DNA from: Chitinophaga horti
GTDB taxonomy: Bacteria; Bacteroidota; Bacteroidia; Chitinophagales; Chitinophagaceae
Reading direction: 5' to 3'
Assembly (NCBI RefSeq): GCF_022867795.2
Contig: NZ_CP107006.1
Location: 2,914,001-2,978,000, forward strand
Length of the DNA: 64,000 bases
Shown: positions 33,453 to 42,200 of the stretch, piece by piece
Layout of the letters: every line of letters begins with the position of its first letter
How positions within the stretch are numbered: position 1 is the first letter of the stretch
Position numbers and translations under genes: made by a program
The notes under the pieces: model-generated
Database searches by the model: none
What the model saw: the letters and a program-made list of their open reading frames with translations, nothing else
Told to the model about the DNA's origin: nothing

Positions 33453-34034
33453 TTACGAGAAAATTTTGAGGATGCTCAAAATAGCAACGCCTAAGCCGGC
33501 TTTTTGCTTGATATACAGCGTAATAGCGTTTACGGACAGCTGCATATATGATTTTACCGTGGATATGGAAATTCCTAATAATTCCGCTATTTCGGCTTGT
33601 TTGAGCCGATCGCGCCGTGCAAGCAGGTAAACCTTTTGCTGTTGTGGCGGCAGGCGGTTAACGGCCTCGTCTATTAATGTATGGTAATCTGGCTCCTGGT
33701 CGGCTTCCGTTTGCGCTAAGCCCTGACCGAACGCCTGTTCCCGCGCTACGCGCGAGGCTGCTTTCCGTAACGCATCTACCGCCATATGTTTGGCCATTAC
33801 CCAGAGGAATGGTTTAAACCGAGTGACGTAGGCCAGCGATTCGCGGCCCATCCATATTTTCAGAAATACCTCCTGCACCACTTCCTCCGCCAGCATCTCG
33901 GACCGGGTAACCCGAAGTACCAGAGTGGACAGCAAGGGATACCAGGTGTTAAAAAGGGTGGCGAAAGCGGCTTCATCTCCTCCAGCGATGCGCTGCAGGA
34001 GTTCACTTTCACTATTTAGATGGTTGGTGGTCAA
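33453..34034 (-). CDS. RNA polymerase sigma-70 factor, ECF subfamily (orphan)
   Basis: A 193-residue ECF sigma factor: region 2 with EEVVQEVFLKIWMGRESL, region 4 with LPPQQQKVYLLARRDRLKQAEIAELLGISISTVKSYMQ, and a hydrophobic FecI-like tail (LGVAILSILKIFS). No ATG is available: the frame opens with TTG at 34034, preceded by AGGAA and by an in-frame stop, so TTG is the likely start. Unlike the sigma gene at 30847 it has no fecR partner; what follows is a gene fragment and a TlpA gene, so its own regulon near by seems lost. Confidence 0.88.
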   Translation of the reverse strand: MTTNHLNSESELLQRIAGGDEAAFATLFNTWYPLLSTLVLRVTRSEMLAEEVVQEVFLKIWMGRESLAYVTRFKPFLWVMAKHMAVDALRKAASRVAREQAFGQGLAQTEADQEPDYHTLIDEAVNRLPPQQQKVYLLARRDRLKQAEIAELLGISISTVKSYMQLSVNAITLYIKQKAGLGVAILSILKIFS

Positions 34035-34348
34035 TATTTCCTACAATTTTAATAGGCAATTGCAAGTTGCGAAAAAAAAGTGAAAGGTAAAGGTAAAATG
34101 TTAATGTAAACGGTGCAATTGAAATGACCAAAACTGACATAAACGCATAGGAAGCCTATCATTGGCAGATCTCAGAGCTGATAAATAAAATCGTTCAGGA
34201 ATGCGATGAGAGGTGTCAGAGACGTAGAATTCTTTCTCTTCAGGCTGAATAAATTGTATGCGTAGACATTCAATCCCTCAACTTTTCAACTTGATCCACA
34301 TTCAGGTTGAAACGAAACTAGTCTGCCGTCGTTTGCTGAAAGCAGAAA

Positions 34349-34378
34349 AGCCGCACCAATCTTACGACTTATGCGGCT
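34349..34378 (-). terminator. Terminator of the first tRNA-Lys
   Basis: AGCCGCA (34349-34355) pairs with TGCGGCT (34372-34378); on the minus strand TTTTC follows. It lies 5 bases beyond the tRNA 3' end. The 34035-34348 stretch to the left contains nothing else that I can support. Confidence 0.75.
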
Positions 34379-34383
34379 TTCGT

Positions 34384-34455
34384 GATTTCGCTGGGACTCG
34401 AACCCAGGGCCCATACATTAAAAGTGTATTGCTCTACCAACTGAGCTACGAAATC
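34384..34455 (-). tRNA. tRNA-Lys (anticodon TTT)
   Basis: A 72-nt cloverleaf on the minus strand: acceptor stem GATTTCG pairing with CGAAATC, D-loop region AGCTCAGTTGGTAGAGC, anticodon loop CTTTTAA, T-arm GGGTTCGAGTCCC. CCA is not encoded. It is identical to the copy at 36338-36409. Confidence 0.97.
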
Positions 34456-34480
34456 ATTCCCTTTCCTAAAATTGGGATTG

Positions 34481-34511
34481 CAAAGGTAGGAAAATAGAGA
34501 TCACTTCCAAA
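34481..34511 (-). promoter_or_regulatory. Promoter of the first tRNA-Lys
   Basis: Minus-strand TTTG (34508-34511), 19 bases, TACCTTTG (34481-34488): an exact match to the Bacteroidota consensus, 26 bases upstream of the tRNA 5' end. Confidence 0.8.
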
Positions 34512-34678
34512 TATTTAAGAAACTTTTTTCATTTGCCGCAATAGCGGATGCCAGATGTACACTAAACGTTACGCCCCAAACCCTTTACCAGCCTAATTGC
34601 GGTCAAGTATCCACACTCTCGGTTGATGCCCAGATAGATAACATACGTGTTGAAATTAATTAGTACTTTCCCACACGT

Positions 34679-35190
34679 ATGAACTTTCACTTCTCACAGC
34701 AACACGGAAACGTACACTTTTTTTCAGGCGACAAAGTGATGTCCGAAATACTTGACGCACACGACTGGCAGGCTCCTCCCCTGGGCGCAATGGAGCAATG
34801 GCCGCAGCGCTTACGGCATATTGTAGCAATCCGCCTCAGAAGTCCGGCCCTCCCTGGTATATGCGCTCCAACGAAGACCTGCAGCAATTCGCACATGTGG
34901 CCTCGCACGACCTGAAAGAACCGCTGCGGAAGATCAAGTTCTTCATCAATCGTTTACAGAATGACGCGGAGACACACCTTTCCGATAACGGAAATGTGTT
35001 TCTTGACAAAGTTATCGCATCGGCACAGCGGATGTCATCGATGATAGAGGGCGTATTATCTTACTCCTCCACCACTTCCACTGAGGTACCGACCAGCCTC
35101 GTTAACCTGAATGGCGAAGATTACTTTAAGTGATAATGGCATTGGCTTCGAGCCGCAGTATGCGGCGAGCATCTTCCATACTTTACCCGC
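34679..35190 (+). pseudogene. Collapsed sensor histidine kinase (three fragments in three frames)
   Basis: Pieces of one kinase type follow in the right order but in different frames. 34679 to about 34835: VMSEILDAHDWQAPPLGAMEQWPQRLRHIV, the N-terminal phrase (DWxxTPLGPxExWPQSLR) of PAS/GAF kinases. About 34864-35105: RSNEDLQQFAHVASHDLKEPLRKI with the phospho-accepting His of a HisKA domain. About 35111-35190: ITLSDNGIGFEPQYAASIF, the G1 box of the ATPase domain. An intact member would need roughly 2 kb more. Two internal deletions and loss of the end explain it. Confidence 0.75.
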
Positions 35191-35230
35191 CTTATATATC
35201 CCACCTCCTATTAAATATTTAATAGCAACG

Positions 35231-35276
35231 CTCCATATTATATATACCCTCACCCGACACTCCATATTATATATAC
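35231..35276 (+). repeat. Two copies of a 17-bp direct repeat
   Basis: CTCCATATTATATATAC occurs at 35231-35247 and 35260-35276 (period 29 bp), just behind the kinase remnant and about 100 bp before the LysR gene. The two copies are identical. Confidence 0.6.
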
Positions 35277-35375
35277 TACTGTCATTCTACTCATCATAAT
35301 CAACCATCGGTTATTAACAATCAGTATCTTAATAAATAATGTGGATAACTATTAAAATTTTAATAGTTTTGTAAG

Positions 35376-36266
35376 GTGATAAATCTGGAATGGTATAGAA
35401 CTTTTATTGCGATCTATCAGCAGGGCAATCTGACGAGAGCCGCTGAGGAACTGGTGATTTCGCAGCCGAATGTGAGTGTGCATCTCGCAGCACTTGAGCA
35501 ATACGTGGGTGGGAAGTTGTTCGAGCGACTGCCCCGGCAGATGTTGCCCACCGAAATGGGGAAACAATTGTATACCCAGGTGGTACGGTCTGTAGAAAAT
35601 TTGGGCGCTGTAGAGAGATCTTTTCAAAAACCAACACGCAGCAAGCGGCCGACTATTCGTTTAGGCGCTCCGTTAGAATTCTTTGATGTAAGGCTTAGCA
35701 CCCGTATGAAAAAAGTCCCCTCGAGACTGGACGTATCTTTCGGTGTAGGAAAAGAGTTGCTGCAACAGTTATCAGAAGGAGGACTGGACTTCGTGATAGC
35801 CAGTCGCAAAGCCACCGACAAGAAACACCTGGTATACGAACCGGTGCTTACAGAGAAGCTGGTGATCGTAGCCAATAAGAAGACAGACCTGAAGGCTTTT
35901 CGGCAGCAGGTGCGGAATGAGGACTACGAAGCGATGGAGCAATGGTTATTGGCGCAGGATTGGTTTGCATACAGCAACGACCTGGCGTTGATCAGGCGTT
36001 TCTGGTTAACGAACTTTAATAAACGGCCGGTTATTACACCGAAATGTATCATTCCTAATTTGAGTGTGATATTAAAATCGATCAGTGAGGGCAAGGGTTT
36101 TAGCGTAGTGCCGGACTTCCTGGCGAAAGACTTTGCAAAGCAGGGTAAGATCACAATTGTGTGGGAAGGGATAGCAGATGCCTGCGATACGTTATACTTA
36201 TCGTACGACAAGAGCAAAGTATCAGCGGCAAGAATAGAAGAAATGAGAGCGTTGGTAAACCTGTAG
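35376..36266 (+). CDS. LysR family transcriptional regulator
   Basis: A 296-residue regulator with the N-terminal winged HTH (IYQQGNLTRAAEELVISQPNVSVHLAALEQYVGGKLFERLP, about 12-52) and a C-terminal periplasmic-binding-like effector domain (about 88-296). A GTG start at 35376 is used because an in-frame TAG lies 12 bases upstream and no ATG occurs near the expected N-terminus. LysR genes usually control a divergent neighbour; here that neighbour is only the kinase remnant, so its target is unknown or lost. Confidence 0.9.
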   Translation: MINLEWYRTFIAIYQQGNLTRAAEELVISQPNVSVHLAALEQYVGGKLFERLPRQMLPTEMGKQLYTQVVRSVENLGAVERSFQKPTRSKRPTIRLGAPLEFFDVRLSTRMKKVPSRLDVSFGVGKELLQQLSEGGLDFVIASRKATDKKHLVYEPVLTEKLVIVANKKTDLKAFRQQVRNEDYEAMEQWLLAQDWFAYSNDLALIRRFWLTNFNKRPVITPKCIIPNLSVILKSISEGKGFSVVPDFLAKDFAKQGKITIVWEGIADACDTLYLSYDKSKVSAARIEEMRALVNL

Positions 36267-36300
36267 AAGCGCTACAGGAAAGGGATACACAGTAAGAGAA

Positions 36301-36332
36301 AAGCCGCATACATCTTGCGATATATACGGCTT
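36301..36332 (-). terminator. Terminator of the second tRNA-Lys
   Basis: AAGCCG (36301-36306) pairs with CGGCTT (36327-36332) with further pairing inside, and on the minus strand T-rich sequence follows. Same layout as behind the first tRNA copy, though the sequence has diverged. Confidence 0.6.
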
Positions 36333-36337
36333 TATGT

Positions 36338-36409
36338 GATTTCGCTGGGACTCGAACCCAGGGCCCATACATTAAAAGTGTATTGCTCTACCAACTGAGC
36401 TACGAAATC
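36338..36409 (-). tRNA. tRNA-Lys (anticodon TTT), second copy
   Basis: Identical over 72 nt to the tRNA at 34384-34455, with its own promoter and terminator. Flanks up to the -33 box are still recognisably similar (CAAA, then GTAGG and ATCACT blocks), so the whole unit was duplicated. Confidence 0.97.
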
Positions 36410-36446
36410 TTTCACTTTCGCACCGCTCTTTCTCAGATGCGGAGTG

Positions 36447-36477
36447 CAAAAGTAGGGATTATATGAATCACTCCAAA
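36447..36477 (-). promoter_or_regulatory. Promoter of the second tRNA-Lys
   Basis: Minus-strand TTTG (36474-36477), 19 bases, TACTTTTG (36447-36454), exact consensus and same spacing as the first copy. Confidence 0.8.
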
Positions 36478-36636
36478 TAATTTTTTAAGAATTTCCAAAT
36501 CGTTTAATCCACATCGTTGAAATCTGAATAAAAAAAACACGGCTCAAATGCACGCCATTGCAAGATTTGCACGTTCTTTGCATTCGAATCCCGAATTGGT
36601 TTTTTAAGCAGGAAAAAAGGAAAGTAACGCTCGAAA

Positions 36637-37464
36637 ATGTCTGTAGTCACACTCACATCCGATATAGGTTTACAAGATTATCTGGTAGCAGCCATGAAAG
36701 GCCAGCTGCTGCAAACCTGTCCGGATACACGTGTGATGGACATTTCACACCGCATCTCCCCTTTCAACCTGCCGCAAGCCGTGTACATTTTCAAAGGTGC
36801 ATTCGACTACTATCCGGCTGGTACCTTTCACATCGTACTTATTAACCTGTTCGATAAGAAGCACGACCACATGCTGATTGCGCGGTTTAAAGATCAATAC
36901 ATCTGTTGTGCTGATAATGGTTTTATCACAATGATCGCAGGCAACCAGGCGCAGGAAATTATCCGATTGAATCTTGATCCGACGCTTTCGAAGACTACAC
37001 TCAATGTGAGCGCTGCTTTTGCAGAAGCGATCAAAAGCATGTGTAATGGCGCTGCATTGTCGCAACTGGGGCCGACAGCGGAAGACATCATCGTAAAGAA
37101 CAACCTGCAACCACTTACCGGTGCAGATTATCTCGAAGGACAAATCATTCACATCGACAATTTCGAAAACGTGATCGTCAACATCACCCGGGAACAGTTT
37201 GAAACGCACCGTGCAGGCCGCCGTTTCGCGATCATGTTCCGCAGGAATGAAATGATTACGACCATCAGCGAAACTTATGCGGATGTACCGGAAGGACAGA
37301 AAGTCGCCATGTTTAACTCCGCCGGCTACCTCGAAATTGCGGTGAACAAAGGTAATGCTGCCGGCCTCTTTGGTCTGCAGGGCTTCAGTCGTGAGCAACT
37401 CGTACAGAGTGCCACCTATCAACAGCTCGCCTACTATCAAACTGTAAGAGTCGCTTTTGAATAG
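36637..37464 (+). CDS. SAM hydrolase (DUF62 / SAM hydroxide adenosyltransferase family)
   Basis: A 275-residue member of the family that splits S-adenosylmethionine to adenosine and methionine using water; distant relatives are fluorinase and chlorinase. The N-terminal TLTSDIG (5-11), DISHRISPFN (about 35-44) and CADNGFITMI (about 92-101) are the usual family landmarks, and the C-terminal domain contains IIHIDNFENVIVNI. It is 4 bp from the end of the convergent SDR gene and stands alone. A house-keeping role in SAM turnover is presumed, not shown. Confidence 0.88.
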   Translation: MSVVTLTSDIGLQDYLVAAMKGQLLQTCPDTRVMDISHRISPFNLPQAVYIFKGAFDYYPAGTFHIVLINLFDKKHDHMLIARFKDQYICCADNGFITMIAGNQAQEIIRLNLDPTLSKTTLNVSAAFAEAIKSMCNGAALSQLGPTAEDIIVKNNLQPLTGADYLEGQIIHIDNFENVIVNITREQFETHRAGRRFAIMFRRNEMITTISETYADVPEGQKVAMFNSAGYLEIAVNKGNAAGLFGLQGFSREQLVQSATYQQLAYYQTVRVAFE

Positions 37465-37468
37465 GCGA

Positions 37469-38485
37469 CTATTTCCGCTTATTGCGTTTACGCTCCCGGT
37501 TCTCTTGCTTAATCCTTTTCTTCACACCATCGTCAATCCCCCTGCCAGCCTCCATAGGCTTGAATAAAGCGCCCGAGGTATCCGGTGCAGGCGGCGCATC
37601 TTTTATCTGATATTTATGTGCAATATTAGCCGATAACCACTCGGTGAAATGAGGCGCCATGTGATGGGAATGATAAGACATGCGTGCTTTCCAGCCCACA
37701 GCCAGCTCCTTACGGCGATGCAGCGAAGCATAAATGATCGCGTTCACCACCTTATCTGGCTTATCGGGGGCGGCCATGCGTGGCGTACCGCCACTGTGAT
37801 TCCCTGCATGTCGCCACCACGGCGTGTCCGCAGCCCAAGGCATAATTGTTACGACACGAATATACCTTTCATTGTTCAGGCGCAACTCCTGGTGAATGGC
37901 CTGTCCGAGGCTACGCACGCCTGCTTTCGAAGCGGAATACGAGCTTTGGTAAGCCAGGGGCACCTCGCTATCGATGGAACCAGTGTTAATCAGCGTGCCG
38001 AATTTTTGACTGCGAAACAAACGTATAGCCGCGTAACTACCATAAATCACGCCTTTGAGGTTAACGTCGATGAGTCGCGAGTGTTCTGCCAACGGTATTT
38101 CCCAGAAGCGACCGATGCTGCCTACTCCCGCATTATTGATCCATACATCCACCTTTTTAAATACAGCGACAGCAGTATCTGTCACCCGTTGAATGTCGTC
38201 TTCATTGCTTACATCGGCCGTTACTACCAGCGCTTTACCGCCCGCGGAGTCGATCCGCGCAGCGATTTCCTTTAGCAGCTCGGTACGACGGGCGACCAAC
38301 ACGACGGAGGCCCCGTACGTACCCAACTCTTCCGCTACGCCCCGCCCGAAGCCGCTGGAGGCGCCGGTGACTACGAATACTTTACCTGCTGTTTTACGCT
38401 GACCGGACTTACTGAGGTTGGCCGTGGCACAGCTGCCCAGCAAAACGGCCACCAGCACTAATGCGATGGGTGAGATCATTGACAT
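37469..38485 (-). CDS. SDR family oxidoreductase with N-terminal lipoprotein-like signal
   Basis: A 338-residue protein: an N-terminal hydrophobic segment with a lipobox-like end (VAVLLGSCATANL) precedes a classical SDR domain with VTGASSGFGRG (about 39-49), NNAGVG, and YSASKAGVR with the catalytic Tyr and Lys. The last 60 residues are basic (KKRIKQENRERKRNKRK). A membrane anchor in front of an NAD(P)-dependent enzyme is odd for an exported lipoprotein, so the segment may instead hold the enzyme at the inner membrane. The substrate is unknown. Confidence 0.85.
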   Translation of the reverse strand: MSMISPIALVLVAVLLGSCATANLSKSGQRKTAGKVFVVTGASSGFGRGVAEELGTYGASVVLVARRTELLKEIAARIDSAGGKALVVTADVSNEDDIQRVTDTAVAVFKKVDVWINNAGVGSIGRFWEIPLAEHSRLIDVNLKGVIYGSYAAIRLFRSQKFGTLINTGSIDSEVPLAYQSSYSASKAGVRSLGQAIHQELRLNNERYIRVVTIMPWAADTPWWRHAGNHSGGTPRMAAPDKPDKVVNAIIYASLHRRKELAVGWKARMSYHSHHMAPHFTEWLSANIAHKYQIKDAPPAPDTSGALFKPMEAGRGIDDGVKKRIKQENRERKRNKRK

Positions 38486-38754
38486 GTTGCATCTTTAAAA
38501 GCTAGCATGCGCAAATGTTACACCGCGCTCCTACTCTTCCGCACAGAGTGGCCACAGGCTATCAACGGGCGATTACATGCCTGAACGAATGTCGCAAGAG
38601 GCTGCCGGGTAAACGGCGTGTTTTTACCCTATCGGCGGGCAAAGTTTTGCCTGCTCGCCTTCGATCGGCTCATTTGCACAAGTCGTTTCTCTTCCTATCT
38701 TACCTGCTCGTTTTACGGGCCTTTGGTGATACCGTTCAGCTGATGCACAAATGG

Positions 38755-38798
38755 TTACGGCCGGCTTTGACGGAAAAAACGTACTTTGCCGGCCGTAA
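38755..38798. repeat. 11-bp perfect inverted repeat upstream of the monooxygenase gene
   Basis: TTACGGCCGGC (38755-38765) and GCCGGCCGTAA (38788-38798) are separated by 22 bases and end 20 bp before the ATG at 38819. No T-run follows. It may be a repressor site or a leader hairpin. The rest of the 333-bp gap 38486-38818 shows no gene. Confidence 0.6.
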
Positions 38799-38818
38799 AT
38801 CTATAAGCTGAAACCAAA

Positions 38819-39118
38819 ATGATCCTGCGTATCGTTAAAATGACTTTCCAGCCGGAGAGCATCACGACCTTTACCTCCCTGTTCGATAAACAGAAATCTG
38901 CCATCCGCCACTTTCCCGGATGTACCCACCTGGAGCTCTGGAACGAACTGGAGGCTCCCCATGTGTTTTTCACGTATAGTCACTGGGAAAACCCCGAAGC
39001 GCTTGAAAACTACCGTAATTCGGAACTTTTCAGGGAAACCTGGGCGGCCACCAAAATTTTATTTGCCGGCAAACCGGAAGCCTGGTCTGTCCGCAAAGCC
39101 ACCGCAGCAGAAGGATAA
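38819..39118 (+). CDS. Antibiotic biosynthesis monooxygenase (ABM) fold protein
   Basis: A 99-residue ferredoxin-like dimer-forming protein. MILRIVKMTFQPESITTF at the start, HFPGCTHLELWNELEAPHVFFTYSHWENPEAL in the middle and RETWAATKILFAGKPEAW at the end match the ABM/YgiN fold. Such proteins are quinol oxidases, haem-degrading enzymes or simply ligand binders; this one lacks a recognisable haem motif, so the function stays open. Confidence 0.85.
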   Translation: MILRIVKMTFQPESITTFTSLFDKQKSAIRHFPGCTHLELWNELEAPHVFFTYSHWENPEALENYRNSELFRETWAATKILFAGKPEAWSVRKATAAEG

Positions 39119-39175
39119 ATCACTCCTCTAATACGAAAAAATATATTTAGAAAAAGTTAAAACTGTAGTCAGGCG

Positions 39176-39205
39176 TTTCTTAATTGCTTAGTTTTTCTAT
39201 TTTTG
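39176..39205 (+). promoter_or_regulatory. Promoter of the DUF2723 gene
   Basis: A perfect -7 element TATTTTTG (39198-39205) preceded after 18 bases by a weak -33 box TTTC (39176-39179). Transcription would start near 39211, some 16 bases before the ATG. Confidence 0.5.
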
Positions 39206-39226
39206 TCCGAATCTTAAATTAACCTT

Positions 39227-42200
39227 ATGAATTTTAACAGGACCAATAACATAGTGGGCTGGATCGTTTGTATCATTGCCTGCGCGGTCTATCTTATGAC
39301 AATGGAGGCTACCGGCAGTTTGTGGGACTGCGGTGAGTTCATTTCTGCAGCTTACAAAGTACAGGTACCTCACCCACCCGGCGCACCTTTATTCGTGTTG
39401 ATCGGCCGCCTGTTCACCATCCCGTTCTCCCCTTCTGAAGCAGCCTTGGGCGTAAATATTATGTCGGCCCTCTCCAGCGGCTTCACGATATTGTTCCTGT
39501 TCTGGACGATCACCCACTTTGCCCGCCGTATTATGATCAAACCAGGCGAGGTGATCACCGGTGAAAAAATGACTGTAGTAATGGGCGCCGGTATTGTTGG
39601 CGCACTTGCTTATACTTTCTCTGATTCTTTCTGGTTCTCCGCTGTGGAAGGCGAGGTGTACGCGATGTCGTCACTCTTTACCGCACTGGTTTTCTGGGCT
39701 ATCCTGAAATGGGAGCACGAAGCCGACCAGAAGTATGCCGACCGCTGGATCGTGTTCATCGCTTACCTGATGGGCCTCTCCATTGGTGTACACTTATTGA
39801 ACCTCCTCACCATCCCTGCGATGGTAATGGTATACTACTTCAAACGCGGTAAAGTTACCGGCTGGGGCGCCTTCTGGGCTTTCGTGATCGGCTGTTTGAT
39901 CACTGGCCTGGTGCAGAAGTTCGTGATCCAGGATACGATCAAAGTATCTGGTATGATGGACGTGTTCTTCGTGAACACCCTTGGTCTGCCGTTCTTCTCC
40001 GGTTTCGCGTTCTACTTTGTGGCTATCCTCGCTGTAATGGCGTACGGTTATAAAAACCCCAAGTTCGGTGTGTATGCACCGATTATACTGGTAGCTTCCG
40101 TGATCGTGATCCCGGCTTTATCTTCCGGCGATAAAGGTATCGTACGTGTGTTTAGGGTGATACTGACCCTGGGTGTACTGGCCCTGCCTTACATCCTGAA
40201 TATGTTCAACGTGCAGCTGACGTCCGAAAAGATCAAACATGCGGTTCGACTGACCACTGCTTCGATCATCTTCCTGCTGCTGGGTTACTCTACTTACATT
40301 ACCACCATGATCCGCTCCACCGCGAATCCGTCTGTGGACATGTATAACGTTGATAACCCGATTTCCCTCGTAGGTTACCTGGGTCGTGAGCAGTATGGCG
40401 ACTTCCCGCTGGTATATGGCCAGGTGTTTACCGCCAGCCCGACTACCTGGGAAGAGAAAGGCAACATCTACGCCCGTGGCAACGATGGTAAATATGTGGT
40501 AGCGGGTACCAAAATGGAGCCGGTATATGCCGCTAAAGATAAAATGCTGTTCCCCCGCGTTTGGGACGCCAGCAACGACCAGGGTCACGCGGAGTACTAC
40601 CGCGCATTCCTTGGCCTGAAAGAAGGCGAAGCGCCTACATTTGCGGATAACATTACGTTCTTTGTCAAATACCAGGTAAACTTCATGTACCTCCGTTACT
40701 TCTTCTGGAACTTCGTAGGTAAACAGAATGATACCCAGGGCTTTGGTAACGTAAGGGACGGTAACTGGATTACGGGCATCGCTCCTATCGACAACTTCCT
40801 GTACGGCGACCAGAGCGCTATGCCTGACAGCCTGAAGAACAACAAGGCCCGTAACGCCTTCTTCGCCTTACCGCTTATTCTTGGCCTGATCGGCTTCTTC
40901 TATCATTACTCACGTCATCGTAAAGACACACTGGTGGTTTCACTGCTGTTCTTCTTTACCGGCTTCGCGATCGTAATATATCTTAACCAGGCGGGTAACC
41001 AGCCGCGTGAGCGCGACTATGCTTACGTGGGGTCCTTCTACGCGTTTGCGGTGTGGATCGGTTTAGGTGTGATGAGCATCTATGAACTGCTCGCCAGCAA
41101 AATGAAAGCGGTGAAAGTGGCGGCTCCCCTGGCAGTGGCAGCTTGTCTGCTCGCAGCGCCTGTATTAATGGGTGCTGTAGGCTGGGACGACCACGACCGT
41201 TCGCAGAAAGTGCTGGCCCGTGACGTAGCCAAAGATTACCTCGAGTCCTGCGCACCGAACGCGATCCTGTTCACCGTAGGCGATAACGATACTTACCCGC
41301 TCTGGTATGCACAGGAAGTAGAAGGCATTCGTCCGGACATCCGCGTGATCAACCTGAGCCTGTTGGGTGTTGACTGGTATATTGAGCAGCAACGTAAAGC
41401 AGTGAACCAGAGCCCGGCGATCCCGATGACCTGGGGACCTGAGAAATACCGTGGCGAACGTAATAACTACGTGCGGTTCTATGATGCAGGCATCTTCCCC
41501 CAGGATAAGTTCTACAACCTGAAAGAGGTGATCAACTTTATGGGCTCCGACGACGAGCGTTATAAAGCACAACTGCAAAATGGCGAGCGTATCAACTTCC
41601 TGCCGACCAAAAACCTGTTCATTCCTGTAGATAGGGAAACCGTGCTTAAAAACGGTACCGTTTCTGCGGCAGACAGCGCGAACATTGAGTCGCAGGTGGG
41701 CTTTGTACTGCCTGAACGCAAAAGCATCCTGTACAAAAACGACCTCGCTGTATACGACATCATCGCGACCAACGAATGGAAACGTCCGATCTACTTCACC
41801 AGCCCGACTGACCTTGGCCTGGGCGATTACCTTCGTGTAGACGGTCTGACTTACCGCCTGGTGCCGATCCGCAGACAGCCTAACAACGAGCCGCTGCCGG
41901 GCCTGAGTGATAATGTAAACATCCCGGTTGCGTACGATAACCTGATGAACAAGTTCGTATTTGGTAACGCCGATAAACCAGGTGTATACTTCGACGAGCC
42001 GAACCGTCGTATGCTGCAGGGCATCCGTAACACCTATACGAAAGTAGGTGTGGCGCTGGCAAAAGAGAACGACCGTGAAAGAGCGCTGAAAGTACTGAAC
42101 CGTTCAGACTCGATGCTTAACTCACCTAACTTCCCTTACGCCATGACGTCTCCGGGCAACGTACACAACATGTACTCCATGGAAGTAGTATACGCTTATT

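Noticed and set aside
38515-38811. Plus-strand open frame of 98 codons upstream of the ABM gene
   Set aside because: No recognisable domain, rich in Arg, Leu and His, and it contains the inverted repeat; more likely intergenic.
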